Assembly (NCBI GenBank): GCA_963678705.1
Contig: OY783204.1
Coordinates: 4,282,334-4,346,333 of the forward strand
Direction: 5' to 3'
DNA: 64,000 nucleotides
Origin: Panorpa germanica
Lineage: Eukaryota; Arthropoda; Insecta; Mecoptera; Panorpidae
A program made the translations under genes and the position numbers. The notes under the pieces are model-generated. The model was not told where the DNA came from. It did no database searches and was given only the letters and a program-made list of their open reading frames with translations. Each line of letters starts with the position of its first letter. Position 1 is the first letter of the stretch. Positions 33,825 to 44,872 of this stretch are shown piece after piece.

Positions 33825-36800
33825 ATGCCAGCAATATCAGTAGTACCTGTTGATTTGGCAGTTAATGCGTTAATAAAGTATATAACATACTTTAATACTG
33901 ATAAATTGCCAGAACATAGCTCGAGAGTATGGCAAGATATATCTGATGAATTAAAAGGATTGTGGAAAGTCCCAGCTGTAAGGATTAATGTACGGCAAAA
34001 TAGAAGGAAAATTTTAACACTTGCTCGAGAAAAATGTGGGATTTTTATCCAGAATAATGAAAATATTTCCTCCAATTTGAATGTTTCAACTGCCAGTTCT
34101 GATAATTCTAATACTACAAATGATTTAAATGACAATGACAGTGATAATAATAATGAAAAAAATGGTGAACTTGAATCTACTGTGAGTGACAACGATGATG
34201 AGTGTGAAGATTTCCACGTTACAATTACACGAGAGCAATGGAATCTAATGAAACATGACAAACCATTTATTTATAATGGTCGCAAGTACTATGGTTTTGA
34301 ACCTGGTGTGTGGACAAATATTGTTTCATTCGCTTTTTGGGAACAATACCGTCTCAAATGTGCTTTTGTATTTAAACGTGGTAAAATTAATGGAAGTAAT
34401 AACTATGCAGTCATGAATGGACGATGTAAAGATCGCTCTTGTCTTAACTCTGTTCGTAGAATTATTAAAGATCCTCCTTTAGATGACGGGCCAGTTGTTA
34501 TTACCATGAAGTGTAGGGATACACGTTATTCCAAGCATGCTGATGTAAAACGTCCTCTTAATGGTAAAAAACGTAAAGAAGTTCAGCCAAAATTACTACG
34601 TTCTGGTGTTCTAGGTTGGAGGAAGGAAGAAGCTAAAACCATTTTAAAACCTGGAGATACTGGATCGCCTTTTTTATACAATTCAAGCACACTTCACCAA
34701 GCTAAAAAAGAGGCGACAGATGAAGAACTTGGAATTCATTCTGATGATCGAAGAGATATGATATTAGCTATACGCAAGATGAATCAGGATCCATCGTATG
34801 TTAATTCTATTTTATGGATTGGTGATTCACCATTCTTTGTCTTCTATGCAACTCCAACACAATTTCACACTTACGCAGAATATAGGCGAATTCACAAACA
34901 ACACTCATCAATAGAGATTGATGCAACTGGTGGATTAGTTAAAAAACTGTCAGATTCTCGAGATAAAAAAACTGGTCATATATTCCTGTATCAAATTGTT
35001 ATTAATTTTGATCATACTTCGATTCCGGTTTATCAAATGCTATCAGAAAAGCATAGTGCAAAGTTTATTGCCTTTTGGCTTTCTGAATGGGCAGAAAAAG
35101 TTAATTTACCACAGCAAGCAGTCTCTGATGGATCCCGAGCTCTTTTAAATGCAATGTCTGTTGCATTTAATGGTAAATCTTTAAAAGATTATATTAACTT
35201 TATGTTTGAAAGTGTAACCACCAGTGCTAATTTACAACCACGTACTTTCATTAGATTGGATGCAGCACACTTCCTTCATGCAGTTAGCAGTTGGAAATGT
35301 TTTCAAACTGCCCTGCATAAAATCGTAAAATCATTTTTTCTATACTGTGTCGCATTGATGATTGATTGTGAAGAACTATCTAACTTGGAGGAAATTTTTA
35401 TGATGACATTAATAGTGTGTAGCACAGAGTTTGAAGATACAATCATTGCTATGGGTGACCGCGTGATGACTCCAGGTGAAGCTAGAAAATATTTAGAAGA
35501 ATTAGTGGCAAAACGGAATCCTGATCTTACTGTTATCGATTCTGTTGAAGTTGATCCTGATAAAACTGTAATTTTAGAAGAACTATCATCAAAAGCTACT
35601 AATGACAACGGGTGGTCAGTAGCTCTTGTAACATGGATTGAAAATCTTTGTAAAAAAGTTAATACAACAATTTTTATTGGTCAAAAGCTTAACACTCATT
35701 ATGTCCCAGGCCTGTATGCTGATCTCGTTGATAAGATGAAAGATTTTCCACTTTGGACAAAAGTATGCACACCTAAGACTATGTCACGGCCAACTTCTTG
35801 TTACGTTGAAACAGACTTCAAAGACCTGAAAATGAATTTGAGAAAAAAAGTAAAATTACCTACGACAGTAAACAAGTTTTTAAAATTACATATTGCTGAC
35901 ATTTTAGGTGGAGTTAATATATTCCGATCAAAACTAACGAAATTTGTAGTCGATAATTCTTCCAACGAGTATCAGAAGAAATCAAAAGAAGAGAATGAGT
36001 ATGAAAACTGGAAAGGATTCGGTAAAAATGAAACTGCGACAGATTATGATTGGGCAACAGATTACGGAAATGTGCCGGATCAGGTTGAACATAATGATTC
36101 AGCTACCGTGTCGGAGAATCCTATTGACTTGGTGGAAGATACGAATTTAGCAGAGAAAAATATTGATCAAAATGACTCTGTAACTGCATTCAACATTGGT
36201 GATGATCACAACTATAGCTCTATAAGTATTCAAGAAAAACATGAAGACTCAAATATAAACACTAGTATTATTAATGAAAAAATCAACAGCTCTGATGAAG
36301 AACTATCATTTAAACATAAAACCAATCAAAATGATTCTGTGGTTTCGTTAGAGGATCAAAATGATTCTAGTGACAACCGAAATTTTGATGAAGACAAAAA
36401 TTATTGCCTCGATATTAGTATCACTAGTGTAGAAAATCACGAAACTATTGATGTCGGATTATTAAATACTGACTTTCAAATTGTTACTGTTACTTCTACT
36501 GATTCTCTAGATGATAGTATTTCTAATTTATCATCATCCACAATATATCTCGATAATGAAAAAAAAAATACTCATGAATTTTTGACAGTAAAACAAGATA
36601 GTGATCCTTTATCTTTAGCAATAGAAAACATGATGAAACAAAAAATGATGAAGAAAAAAAACGGTCATTACTTCCAAAAATGTCCAGAAGTTGCTCTATT
36701 GAATAATTTAGTAGATGATGAAAAATCTGAAGGTACCAAAAAAAGAAAAGATTTTTTACTTCGTAACGGTAATAAAACCGGTCCAGTTAAATTTAAAGGA

Positions 36801-37691
36801 ATTAAATGGACAGCATTGAATACTTGCCCCTTTGACTCAATAGTTCAAATTATCTTCACAGCAGCAATCGATAATACTCATTATCGTCACTTCATAAATA
36901 ATTCTGACCTTTCAATATTTAAATTTGTTAAAAGTTTCATAAAGACCGGAGCAACGCAGGAAATATACGAACAACGAATGGCTATTTTACATCCTATTTT
37001 TGACACAAAAAAATTGGAGGAAAATAGTTTAAAAATCAACTTGGCTCCCTACATAAATTGCCAAGATAACGTCATCAAACTTTGGGAAAAATTACATGAA
37101 GCTGCACCAAGTGTTATTGAAACTACTTCATGCTCAAATAGTTTGTGTCAAATTTATACGCAAACTATTCCAGCTATAAGTGCTAACCACAGAATAATAA
37201 CAAGACATGGATTTAAAGCTCTTGAAAAAGCTTTACAATTTTATCACAAAATTTTCAACGTTCGTTGTCCATTTTGCTTTAAAGCAATGGCAACTCGTGT
37301 CACTGTTCCTCAAAAATATCTATTTATTGAATTAGATGTACGGGACGAAAAGCGCGGACCGAGAGGAAAAAGATGTAAATTAAGTGAGCTTCCACTTTAT
37401 TTAAATTTGCAACTCGAAAATAGTGAGGAATCTAAAACTAATTTACGTTATAGGTATATTTATTACACTTGTTAATATTCGTATTTTATGCATATTGTTG
37501 TAAATAACATCAAAAATTTATTTATTTTAAGAATATCAGGCGTTGTGGCGTTTATTGAGGGCCATTACTTGGCTTATTGCAGACGACTAGGAGGTAATTG
37601 GCAGGAATACAACGATTTGTCAATAAAACCTGAATCTGTATCTGATCATGCCAAAGTTGAACTACACGCAGTGTTCTATATATTAGAATGA
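33825..37691 (+). CDS. MULE-like DDE transposase fused to USP-like protease
   Basis: Join 33825-37453 and 37532-37691, 1262 residues. Residues 1-70: helical start. 85-125: acidic, low complexity. About 130-230: Cys-containing region (CAFVFKRGKI, GRCKDRSCLNSV) like the WRKY/FLYWCH-type fingers of MULE transposases. About 325-680: transposase core, SIEIDATGGLVKKL (D366), QAVSDGSRALLNAMSVAFN (D435), RLDAAHFLHAV (D479, H482) and CYVETDFKDLKMN (E662). 740-940: acidic Ser/Asn linker. 985-1262: protease, with Cys box NTCPFDSIVQ (C1001), finger-type Cys pairs SCSNSLC and RCPFCFK, and in exon 2 the His box EGHYLAYCRR...W-EYND (H1221, N1237/D1238) ending LHAVFYI. This order is that of peptidase family C19. 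Donor TATAG|GTATAT and acceptor TTTTAAG|AAT restore the frame exactly. Transposase role is strongly supported; deubiquitinase activity is inferred. Confidence 0.85.
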
Positions 37692-40600
37692 TTAATTCTT
37701 TGAAGAAGAAGCTAATTACCAATGAATATTGATTAAAATTATTATCAATACTTGAATTACTATTAGTATCACTACTAAAATGGTGATATAAGGATTATCA
37801 TTCTCGCTGAATTATTTGAAGGTATTGAACATCTCATAAGTTTTAATACACTGAAATATCTCCGATGGACACATTAAAGGTGAATTAATTTTTATGTTTA
37901 ATAATTTCAATATAAAATCATTATTTTTTTTTTATTCGTAAATTTTATTTATTTAAGGCATCAATAAGATCGTTAAATTATTGAAGTTATATTAGAGCTA
38001 ACTAAGCAAAAGGAAAAAACTATAAATCTTTTAAGTCATTATTCGCGTGATAAAATTATATTTGTGATATGATTATTAAACCTCATAAAATTTAATATTT
38101 TACAGAGTAAGCTTGTGCCAACGATGCTTTTATCAAAGAACTAACAAGACAACAAGATCCGAGATACAATGAGGCTATCACTTTTTTTTTACTAATTACT
38201 ACGTTTTACTAATTACTTTTTACTAATTAGATTTTAGGTAAAAAAAAATGTATAGTACGGGTAATAAAGTTATTATAAATATATTTAATAGAAAATGAAT
38301 TTTTGTTTATATTTAATTTTATTTTTCTACTTGTCAATAAATTAATCAATAAATTTTTCTCTTTATTCGAATAAATTAATTCAACTATAATTGATCTTGG
38401 CTAATTATCGTGCAAACTTTGCGGTCAAAACATATCTGAGTATTTTATAAATACAGATATATTCCCAGTACTAATTTTGTTTTAATCTTTGATTGTAAAA
38501 CGGGCTCTTAATGAATTTAGTTGTGACTTAATGCTTGAAAATCTCTATGATTAGTTTCTTAAAAGTGGTCGGTAACAATATAATTTTAGTTCATTTTAAA
38601 TCTGGAAAAAAATTTATAAAAAAATATCAAGTGATAACTATAACTTATACAGCGTATCATTTAATCATAAATAAAAAAATAATTCATTTTTATATAACAA
38701 ACATTTATTATCTATAAGTGTGATTTAATCAACATTGATGAAATTTTTAATGAGACAAATAAATCTTTAATAAAGGAAATGGAAATTTAAAAAAAAAACT
38801 TGGATAGATTTTTCAATTTTCTTAATGCGGAACTTTTATTATTTCATTTTATTAATATTTAACCTTATATTTTTGTTAATGACAATAGACATTAATTTAG
38901 CTCTGGCAGATTCATACTCGTTATTATCCAGATCTTATACGATTTAGAGAATCTATAAAATTTTTGAAATGTTATTTATACAGCAGAGGTTCTTTTCAGT
39001 AGGTCTTTATTAATATTTCAATTTTTTTTTTGTTATTCGTACCTTCTAAAATTTCGAAAACATTTCTAATTAAGTGATCCACTTTTTATAAATGCAGTTG
39101 AAATAAAAAAGTTATCATCATCTAGATATTATCAAATGTACATATTTTCATCATTCGATATACAAATTATATTTTTATCATAAAAAGAAAACGTATATTT
39201 ATATCAATACATTGTATAATACATTCAGTTATTGACAATAAATTCTAAAAAAACATGATTATAAAAAATAATATTTTATGATTATACATATATAGATATT
39301 TTTCTTGACAAAACAATAACAAACTTAATTTTAATCTTGTCCAAAAAATATCAAATGGCTTGCTCTAGTTATTGAGTGTCTTTTTTTATTCAAAGCTGCG
39401 ATTCTTATTATATTAATTGATATACAATAATGAATGAATTTGATAATTTACAAAAAAAGACCTATGTAAGGAAATTTTTTTCATTTACTCTTGAAAAATT
39501 ATCTCTTTCCTTAACATAACATTAATTTACAAAGTATTGCACTTATAAAAAATAAATATTTTTGTTAGCCTTTTACATTGATTTCATGAGTTTGTGAATT
39601 TTTTAGAGTAATTTAATATAGTTACTTTTTTTTTTTATCAAGGTATAACTAGCAGTGACAGACATTTAATTGTTTAGCTTGTTGAAATGCAACGATATTT
39701 ATGGATGCCGCAAAGTTAGAGGATCAACCAGTTGATTCAGTCAATGATCATAATAATTTGACATGACATCGTGTATTTTCCCATCCACTTGTTATTAATA
39801 TTATACAACTCGATTTTCATGCACATTTTTACGATCTCTCGTTATCTTCATTCGAGTTATGCCGTCATAATTATGGTGGATGAAAAAATTAATTTCATCC
39901 CCATTATAATTTTAAATCAATCTGAAAATAAAATTATTTTTTTAATAAAAACAAATTATGACTATAGTCATTATTACTTAGTAATTTAAACTAACAAACA
40001 TAATAGCTTTATTGTTTTTTCTTAAAAAATGTATATAATAGCTTGTAATAGAGACGTAGATATCTAGATAATCCGAAAATCATTAGAAAATTAAAAAAAA
40101 AATTTATTTAGTAGTAAAATTTTACAGTTACATAATAATTTTTTTATCTGTTTTCACAAATTATTCATGAACAAGATGATAAGTTATACACATTCTTCGA
40201 CAAAAAAATTTAAAAAACTAAAGGAATTTTTTTATATCTGTTATTTTTGTCATGTAACATCCGAAAATTACTAACAGCCCGAACTCTAATACCATATAAT
40301 TATTTATTAATTTCTTCTATGAATATTTTTGAATTTACAAATTCTAATTTTATGATAATGATTGTGACCACCCCATAAATCACAAAATTAAAAATATTTA
40401 ACATAACTTATTTTCTATTTTTAAATAATAAAGATTAAAAATCATAAACAAAGATAGCGTATTAAAACGTTATATGCCTATCATTCTTAAATAATTCAGT
40501 AAAGAAATAATTTTCGCTTCACCGTATATAATTGATATGAATAATTGAAAGACAATTATCTCTTGAAAGAGAAATAATGAACATAAATATTTACTTATTT

Positions 40601-40754
40601 GTTTATATTTTGTCAACCCTTAATATTTTGTCAACCCTATCTTTTTTATACCTTCATAACGACTATGGAGGGTAGAGGTACCTCTACCCTCCATAATAAC
40701 GACAGATGGGAAGGGATGGAAAAAATGTATTTGGTCTAAAGTTTACGCGTATGC
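37692..40754. other. 3-kb AT-rich noncoding interior of the Mutator-like element
   Basis: No open frame longer than about 72 codons and none with a recognisable motif. Contains short tandem TTTACTAATTAC units near 38195-38230, an AATAAA-rich stretch just after the gene, and the palindrome at 40664. Much longer than needed for a 3' UTR; may be captured or decayed second-gene sequence. Confidence 0.5.
40656..40703. repeat. 32-bp perfect palindrome between 8-bp direct repeats
   Basis: Bases 40664-40695 (TATGGAGGGTAGAGGT and its exact complement) form a perfect 32-bp palindrome without a loop. It is flanked on both sides by ATAACGAC (40656-40663 and 40696-40703). The arrangement looks like a minimal inverted-repeat insertion with an 8-bp target duplication. 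Confidence 0.8.
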
Positions 40755-41227
40755 ACATTATTTTGTTTATTTTTTTATTTTTTTAATTAAACTGTATACC
40801 AATTAATTGCTCCTTCAGGATTTAAAATTGTATTTTTTTTTTCACGATTAAAACAACCGCGTAGAAAGTTTAAACGTATGGTTGACGCATGCGCAATACA
40901 CAAATTTTGCAAACATACATTCAACTAATTAAAATAGTTAATTAAACAAAAAATGAGTAATTTCGAAAGAGAACAAATGTATTTTATGCACGAACAATCG
41001 AAAATAAATATTTACGAGTCATTATTGACGGAAAAATATTAAAGATTGCAATAGGGGGGCTAACTTGAAGATATATTTTTAATTAATTTTTTTTAAATAA
41101 ATAAATGGGGAACAAACAATTATTAACAGCGAACAATTAAGAACAAACGATGAACAAACGAATTAATAGAAAAAAAGTCGAAAATAGAAAAAAAAAAATA
41201 TTTTTGAGGGGCTAACTTTGGTGACCT
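40755..41227 (-). repeat. Right terminal inverted repeat (about 470 bp)
   Basis: Reverse-complement match of 32943-33415, ending GGGGCTAACTTTGGTGACCT at 41227, followed directly by AAAAAACTA (41228-41236). Confidence 0.9.
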
Positions 41228-41940
41228 AAAAAACTACTAGATGATGAAATAAATAAACCATCTAATTCACCCGTCTGGATCGTACCTAAGAAAGGCGATG
41301 ACAGTGGAAAAAAAATATTTTAGAATGTTAATTGATTATCGAAATCTAAATAACAAAACAGTGGATGATAGATACCCTATCCCGAACATTTCTGAAATCC
41401 TAGACAAGTTAGGTAGAAGCCAATTCTTCACTACCCTTGACTTCTCGGGATTCCACCAGATCGAAATGGAAGAACATGACATAAGGAAAACAGCATTCAA
41501 CGTCGAGAACGGTCACTACGCGCCCGCCACCTTCCAAAGGGTCACGGACAATGTACTAAGGGACCTAGTACAAAACACGTGTCTTGTATATCTCGACGAT
41601 ATACTTATATGTTTCACCTCCTTACAAGAGCATATGGAGAAACTAAAAAATGCACTAGATAGACTCAGAAATATGAATCTTAAGATTCAGATAGATAAAT
41701 CCGAATTTCTCAAAAAAGAAACGGAATTTCTGGGACACGTCGTTACACAGGAAGGCGTCAAACCAAACCCTAACAAAGTACATGCAATAAAAACATTCCC
41801 AATACCAAAAACCGTGACAGAGATAAAATCCTTTTTAGGACTCGTTGGTTGCCATAAAAGACTTTGCAAAATTAACCAAACCAATGACAAAATATTTGAA
41901 AAAAGGAACAACACAGATACTATACACATCTACCTCACAT
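41228..41940 (+). pseudogene. Gypsy RT (right part, after the Mutator-like element)
   Basis: Continues the interrupted gypsy pol: LLDDEINKPSNSPVWIVPKK. A frame change in an A8 run (about 41312) follows, then FRMLIDYRNLNNKTVDD, FFTTLDFSGFHQIEM (first catalytic Asp), CLVYLDDILIC (YLDD box), FLGHVVTQEGVKPNPNK and IKSFLGLVGC. Another frame change near 41860 precedes DFAKLTKPMTKYLKKG. The copy ends near 41940; RNase H and integrase are absent. Confidence 0.85.
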
Positions 41941-42117
41941 ATAGTGGGTACCTGGCTGCTGATCGACTGCTGATGGGCGGTATTGCCCATATTTACAAAT
42001 AGGGCCATAGGGCGTGATTAACCGATCAAGAAGGTATGCTATATATTATATGTATTTTTTGTTTTCCACAAATTTAACATATATATGAAGTTTAATCTAA
42101 TCTTTTTTTTGTTGCAG

Positions 42118-43041
42118 GTTGATAAAATAACATCTAGATGGCTCTTTTATTATATTTTAAAGAAAGTTTTATTTATCAGTATACGAAATTCGTATTGCTG
42201 CATTGCTGCATGTGTTAGAAACTCAGCAGAAAATTAACAATCTGAAAGCAATCATGTTTGTTTTAAAAATTGGGATAAATCTGCTAACTCTATAGAGACT
42301 GATATTATTGCAGAAGGGTTTAGTCGTAGTGTAGAAATGCATGGAGTAAAATACAATAGGTTAATTGGTGACAACGACAGTAGTGTTATGGACCAAATAT
42401 CAAAAACTTTTTCTTATGATCCCAACCTATTCCTATATGTAGGAATTATCGGCGAAGACTTGGTGAAATGACCAAGCAAATGACGAAAAGGTCTGTAGTT
42501 GTGCCACGCATACTTAAAGTGAAGCTATAAGAAAATATTAAACGGCTTGTAGCTGCAGTACAAGGGTCTGTGAAATATCGAAATAAACAAAACGCACCCT
42601 TAAGTAAACGGATAGATGACATGAAAGCTGATTTAAAAAATAGTCCATACCATATATTCCGAGGATTATTTCTGCACCAAGAAAAATGCAACAGTGGAAT
42701 TGGAAAGAAATATTGAGCCTGATTTGCAAACGTGTGGTCTATGGACCGATATAAATTATATATTTAATTTTGTTATTAATCAGGCAAACAGTCTAATTCA
42801 TAATGTAAATAATAACGCTGCCGAATGTTTCAATTCTATTGTTGCAAAAAACGTAGGAGATAAAAGAATAAATTATACACTTCGCGGATCTTATGAAGCA
42901 AGATGTAACATAGCTGTTTCATCTTACAACAGAGGAAAGGAAGTGCACAGGCCATTGCATAAGGCACACTTGATGGAAATAGTCCAGGAAAGTATACGAA
43001 GGAATATTCAAGTAGAAAATTTAGAGAAAATAAAAATATAA
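42118..43041 (+). pseudogene. Insect Mutator-like transposase-domain remnant
   Basis: After an acceptor (TTTTTTTTGTTGCAG) the frame gives FISIRNSYCC, HVCFKNWDKSANSIETDIIA and HGVKYNRLIGDNDSSV, the conserved block of the Mutator-like domain found in many insect elements together with a YqaJ nuclease. Breaks lie at about 42230, 42468 and 42528. Next come LVAAVQGSVKYRNKQNAPLS, DYFCTKKNATVELE, and from 42694 an open frame with NNAAECFNSIVAKNVGDKRI and LRGSYEARCNIAVSSYNRG. It is unrelated in sequence to the transposase at 33825. Non-functional. Confidence 0.7.
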
Positions 43042-43114
43042 AACTCAGCCGTTTAATATTCCTCAAAAATAAAAGACCGCAGAAAAACGTTAGTCAAGCT
43101 GATAAAGATTAGGC

Positions 43115-43726
43115 TTGGAGGAACAACCTGATACGGAGCCCGCTTATTATCGAAACAAACGAGAACCATTTAAAAAATCACTTTGTAAAACCTCAGTGGT
43201 GATAATTGAGCTTGAAAAGAATACAAAAGAGCAAAGTCGCAATAACTTGTGGAAGCAAGAAAGATACAAGCGACTAAAGTCATCTTCATTTGGTAGAGTT
43301 TGCAAAATGAGAAAGAAGACATCTTGTGCAAATTTAGTCAAAAACCTTCTTTATAGCACATTTTCTGGAAATAAAGCAAGATATGCTATAGAAAATAAAC
43401 CTGTGACTAAAAGTGGCCGTACACATGATTCGCATATCTGGAATAATCGATTCCACCACAATTTACCTCAAAACCTATCTACCGAGACACCCGAAGCTCT
43501 GAGCCTATGGAGACCTCGCCCTCGACTTCGGAGAATGACACGCTTGAATTACATAAAGCAAAAACCAGATATTAACAACGAAAATACTTCCGATGAGCAT
43601 TATGAATATTTTGAATCAGAACTGGAAGTTGACCACGAAAATACACCTGAAGATTATTATCAATATTATGAACAAAACCATGAAAACGAAAACCAGAATT
43701 TTCAAGACACAGCCTCAGAAAAATAA
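43115..43726 (+). pseudogene. Chimeric frame: YqaJ nuclease start fused to gypsy gag tail
   Basis: The first part (to about residue 90) reads LEKNTKEQSRNNLWKQERYK, KSSSFGRVCKMRKKTSCANL and VKNLLYSTFSGN, the N-terminus of a YqaJ-type recombinase exonuclease that normally follows the Mutator-like domain to its left. At about 43385 it passes without a stop into a different protein, Asn/Glu-rich with YYQYYEQNHENEN, which resembles a gypsy gag tail, and the gypsy protease follows. The frame is open across the junction but probably only by chance. Confidence 0.6.
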
Positions 43727-43920
43727 AGCGAATTAGAATAAACACACATAATCCTAAATCACTACCGTTTATATATATTCTCGAATATAAAGCTAAATTA
43801 CTAATTGACACAGGGTCCTCCAGAACTATCATTAACCCACAATGACATTATAAGGCTTCATAAACCAAATATGCCTCACATATCTAGATGATATAGTTGC
43901 TGATGATGCTGAATAATCGA
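43727..43920 (+). pseudogene. Gypsy protease and RT scrap
   Basis: Reads KAKLLIDTGSSRTIINPQ, a gypsy protease active site with a normal D-T-G, then at 43868-43888 the RT box YLDDIV. The more than 500 residues that normally separate these are deleted. Stops are present between them. Confidence 0.7.
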
Positions 43921-44473
43921 CCCCCTGAGAAGTCTACTATGCGATTAACAGTACGGAAACTCTTTGCTGAAGCTAAGGCAAATCAGAATGATACTATCAA
44001 TGTCACTCGATCTGTCGCTCAATCTGTCTTTAGCTTCCAGCTCCCACCAACTGGTGTGACCAGACAGTTAATTTCTTATGTATAACATCAACATATATAT
44101 AATCATAAATACCCAGACGAGTCTAATATTACTCGAATGTCATAATTTAATCACCTTAAGATAAGACTAATATTACTCGCATATTTTAATCAACTAATGA
44201 TAAAACTAATAATATTCATATAGACAACAACAAGTTGTATTATCTGCATAGTAACCATTTGCTTACAGGTCATCAAATGACAAATAATACTATATAAACG
44301 CATGGTCACATTACTCAGGAACTCAGTCTCAATATAATAATCAACGCAGTAGTTGTGTTGTTCAACTATACCGAACACACAGCTAATTAGTTTAGCTTTA
44401 AAGCTTACGTGTATTATTATTACAAGTGCAAATAAAAGTTCAATGTCTTTTTTTTTGTATTAATTAGGTAGGA
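43921..44473 (+). other. Possible gypsy LTR region
   Basis: Noncoding, with a TATATAAACGCATGG box (about 44291), an initiator-like CAGTCT downstream and AATAAA at 44431-44436, an order expected of an insect gypsy LTR. No second copy exists in the window, so this cannot be proven. The ORF at 43897-44085 has no recognised domain. Confidence 0.35.
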
Positions 44474-44815
44474 TTGTGCAACGTCTACGGAAGGAAGGAA
44501 AACCCTACACCACCAAGACGGAAGAAAACGAACTTCGCAACACACAATCCACAACTCAACGGATCGAACTGGAAACTCTTCTACAATAGATTGACGCTGC
44601 TCATAGATCACCAGACGCAGTACGCAGCCCACTATAGAGGCGCAGAATCAACGCAAGCTGTATCCCGCTATAGAGGAACACCACAACCAAGAAAAACAAT
44701 TAAAATTATCATCGCCGCAATACTACTACTCACACAGGACTATAACACTCGAAGCAAAGCCAAAGCCAAAATGCCGGTAGATTCAGCTTCAGCATCTACA
44801 ACTTCTACTATATAG
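44474..44815 (+). other. Open frame of unknown nature after the putative LTR
   Basis: A frame of 113 codons, Thr/Arg-rich, without a recognised domain; in position it would be the gag start of the gypsy whose LTR may lie to its left. An alternative frame (ENELRNTQSTTQRIELETLL) looks like a coiled-coil gag start but has stops. Confidence 0.3.
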
Positions 44816-44872
44816 GCTATATAGGCTATATAGGCTATAGGCTATAGGTTATATAGGCTATAGGCTATATAA
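44812..44872. repeat. Short tandem repeat (TATAGGC)n
   Basis: About eight imperfect units of TATATAGGC/TATAGGC. Confidence 0.85.

Larger units (their letters stand above)
32943..41227 (+). mobile_element. Mutator-like element with transposase-USP gene (8285 bp)
   Basis: DNA transposon with long terminal inverted repeats, inserted in the RT frame of a gypsy element. Ends are AGGTCACCAAAGTTAGCCCC on both strands. The 9-bp sequence AAAAAACTA is duplicated perfectly at 32934-32942 and 41228-41236. Removing one copy and the element restores the gypsy frame (...IKKL|LDDEINKPSN). A 9-bp duplication with several-hundred-base inverted repeats is the hallmark of Mutator-like elements. The single large gene (33825-37691) is uninterrupted, and the two ends are almost identical, which points to a recent insertion and perhaps an active family. 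Confidence 0.9.

Noticed and set aside
33773..34261. 162-codon Ser-rich minus-strand frame
   Set aside because: Reverse reading of the acidic Asn/Asp/Ser linker at the start of the transposase-USP gene.
35303..35608. Minus-strand open frame inside the transposase-USP gene
   Set aside because: Shadow of the intact plus-strand gene; no motif, no start context.
38150..38240. TTTACTAATTAC tandem units as a regulatory array
   Set aside because: Three imperfect A/T-rich units only; not distinguishable from background in this sequence.
41880..42117. Possible C-terminal gypsy or extra gene around GYLAADRLLMGGIAHIYK
   Set aside because: Short, off-frame from the gypsy RT and with no recognised family; probably junction sequence between two remnants.
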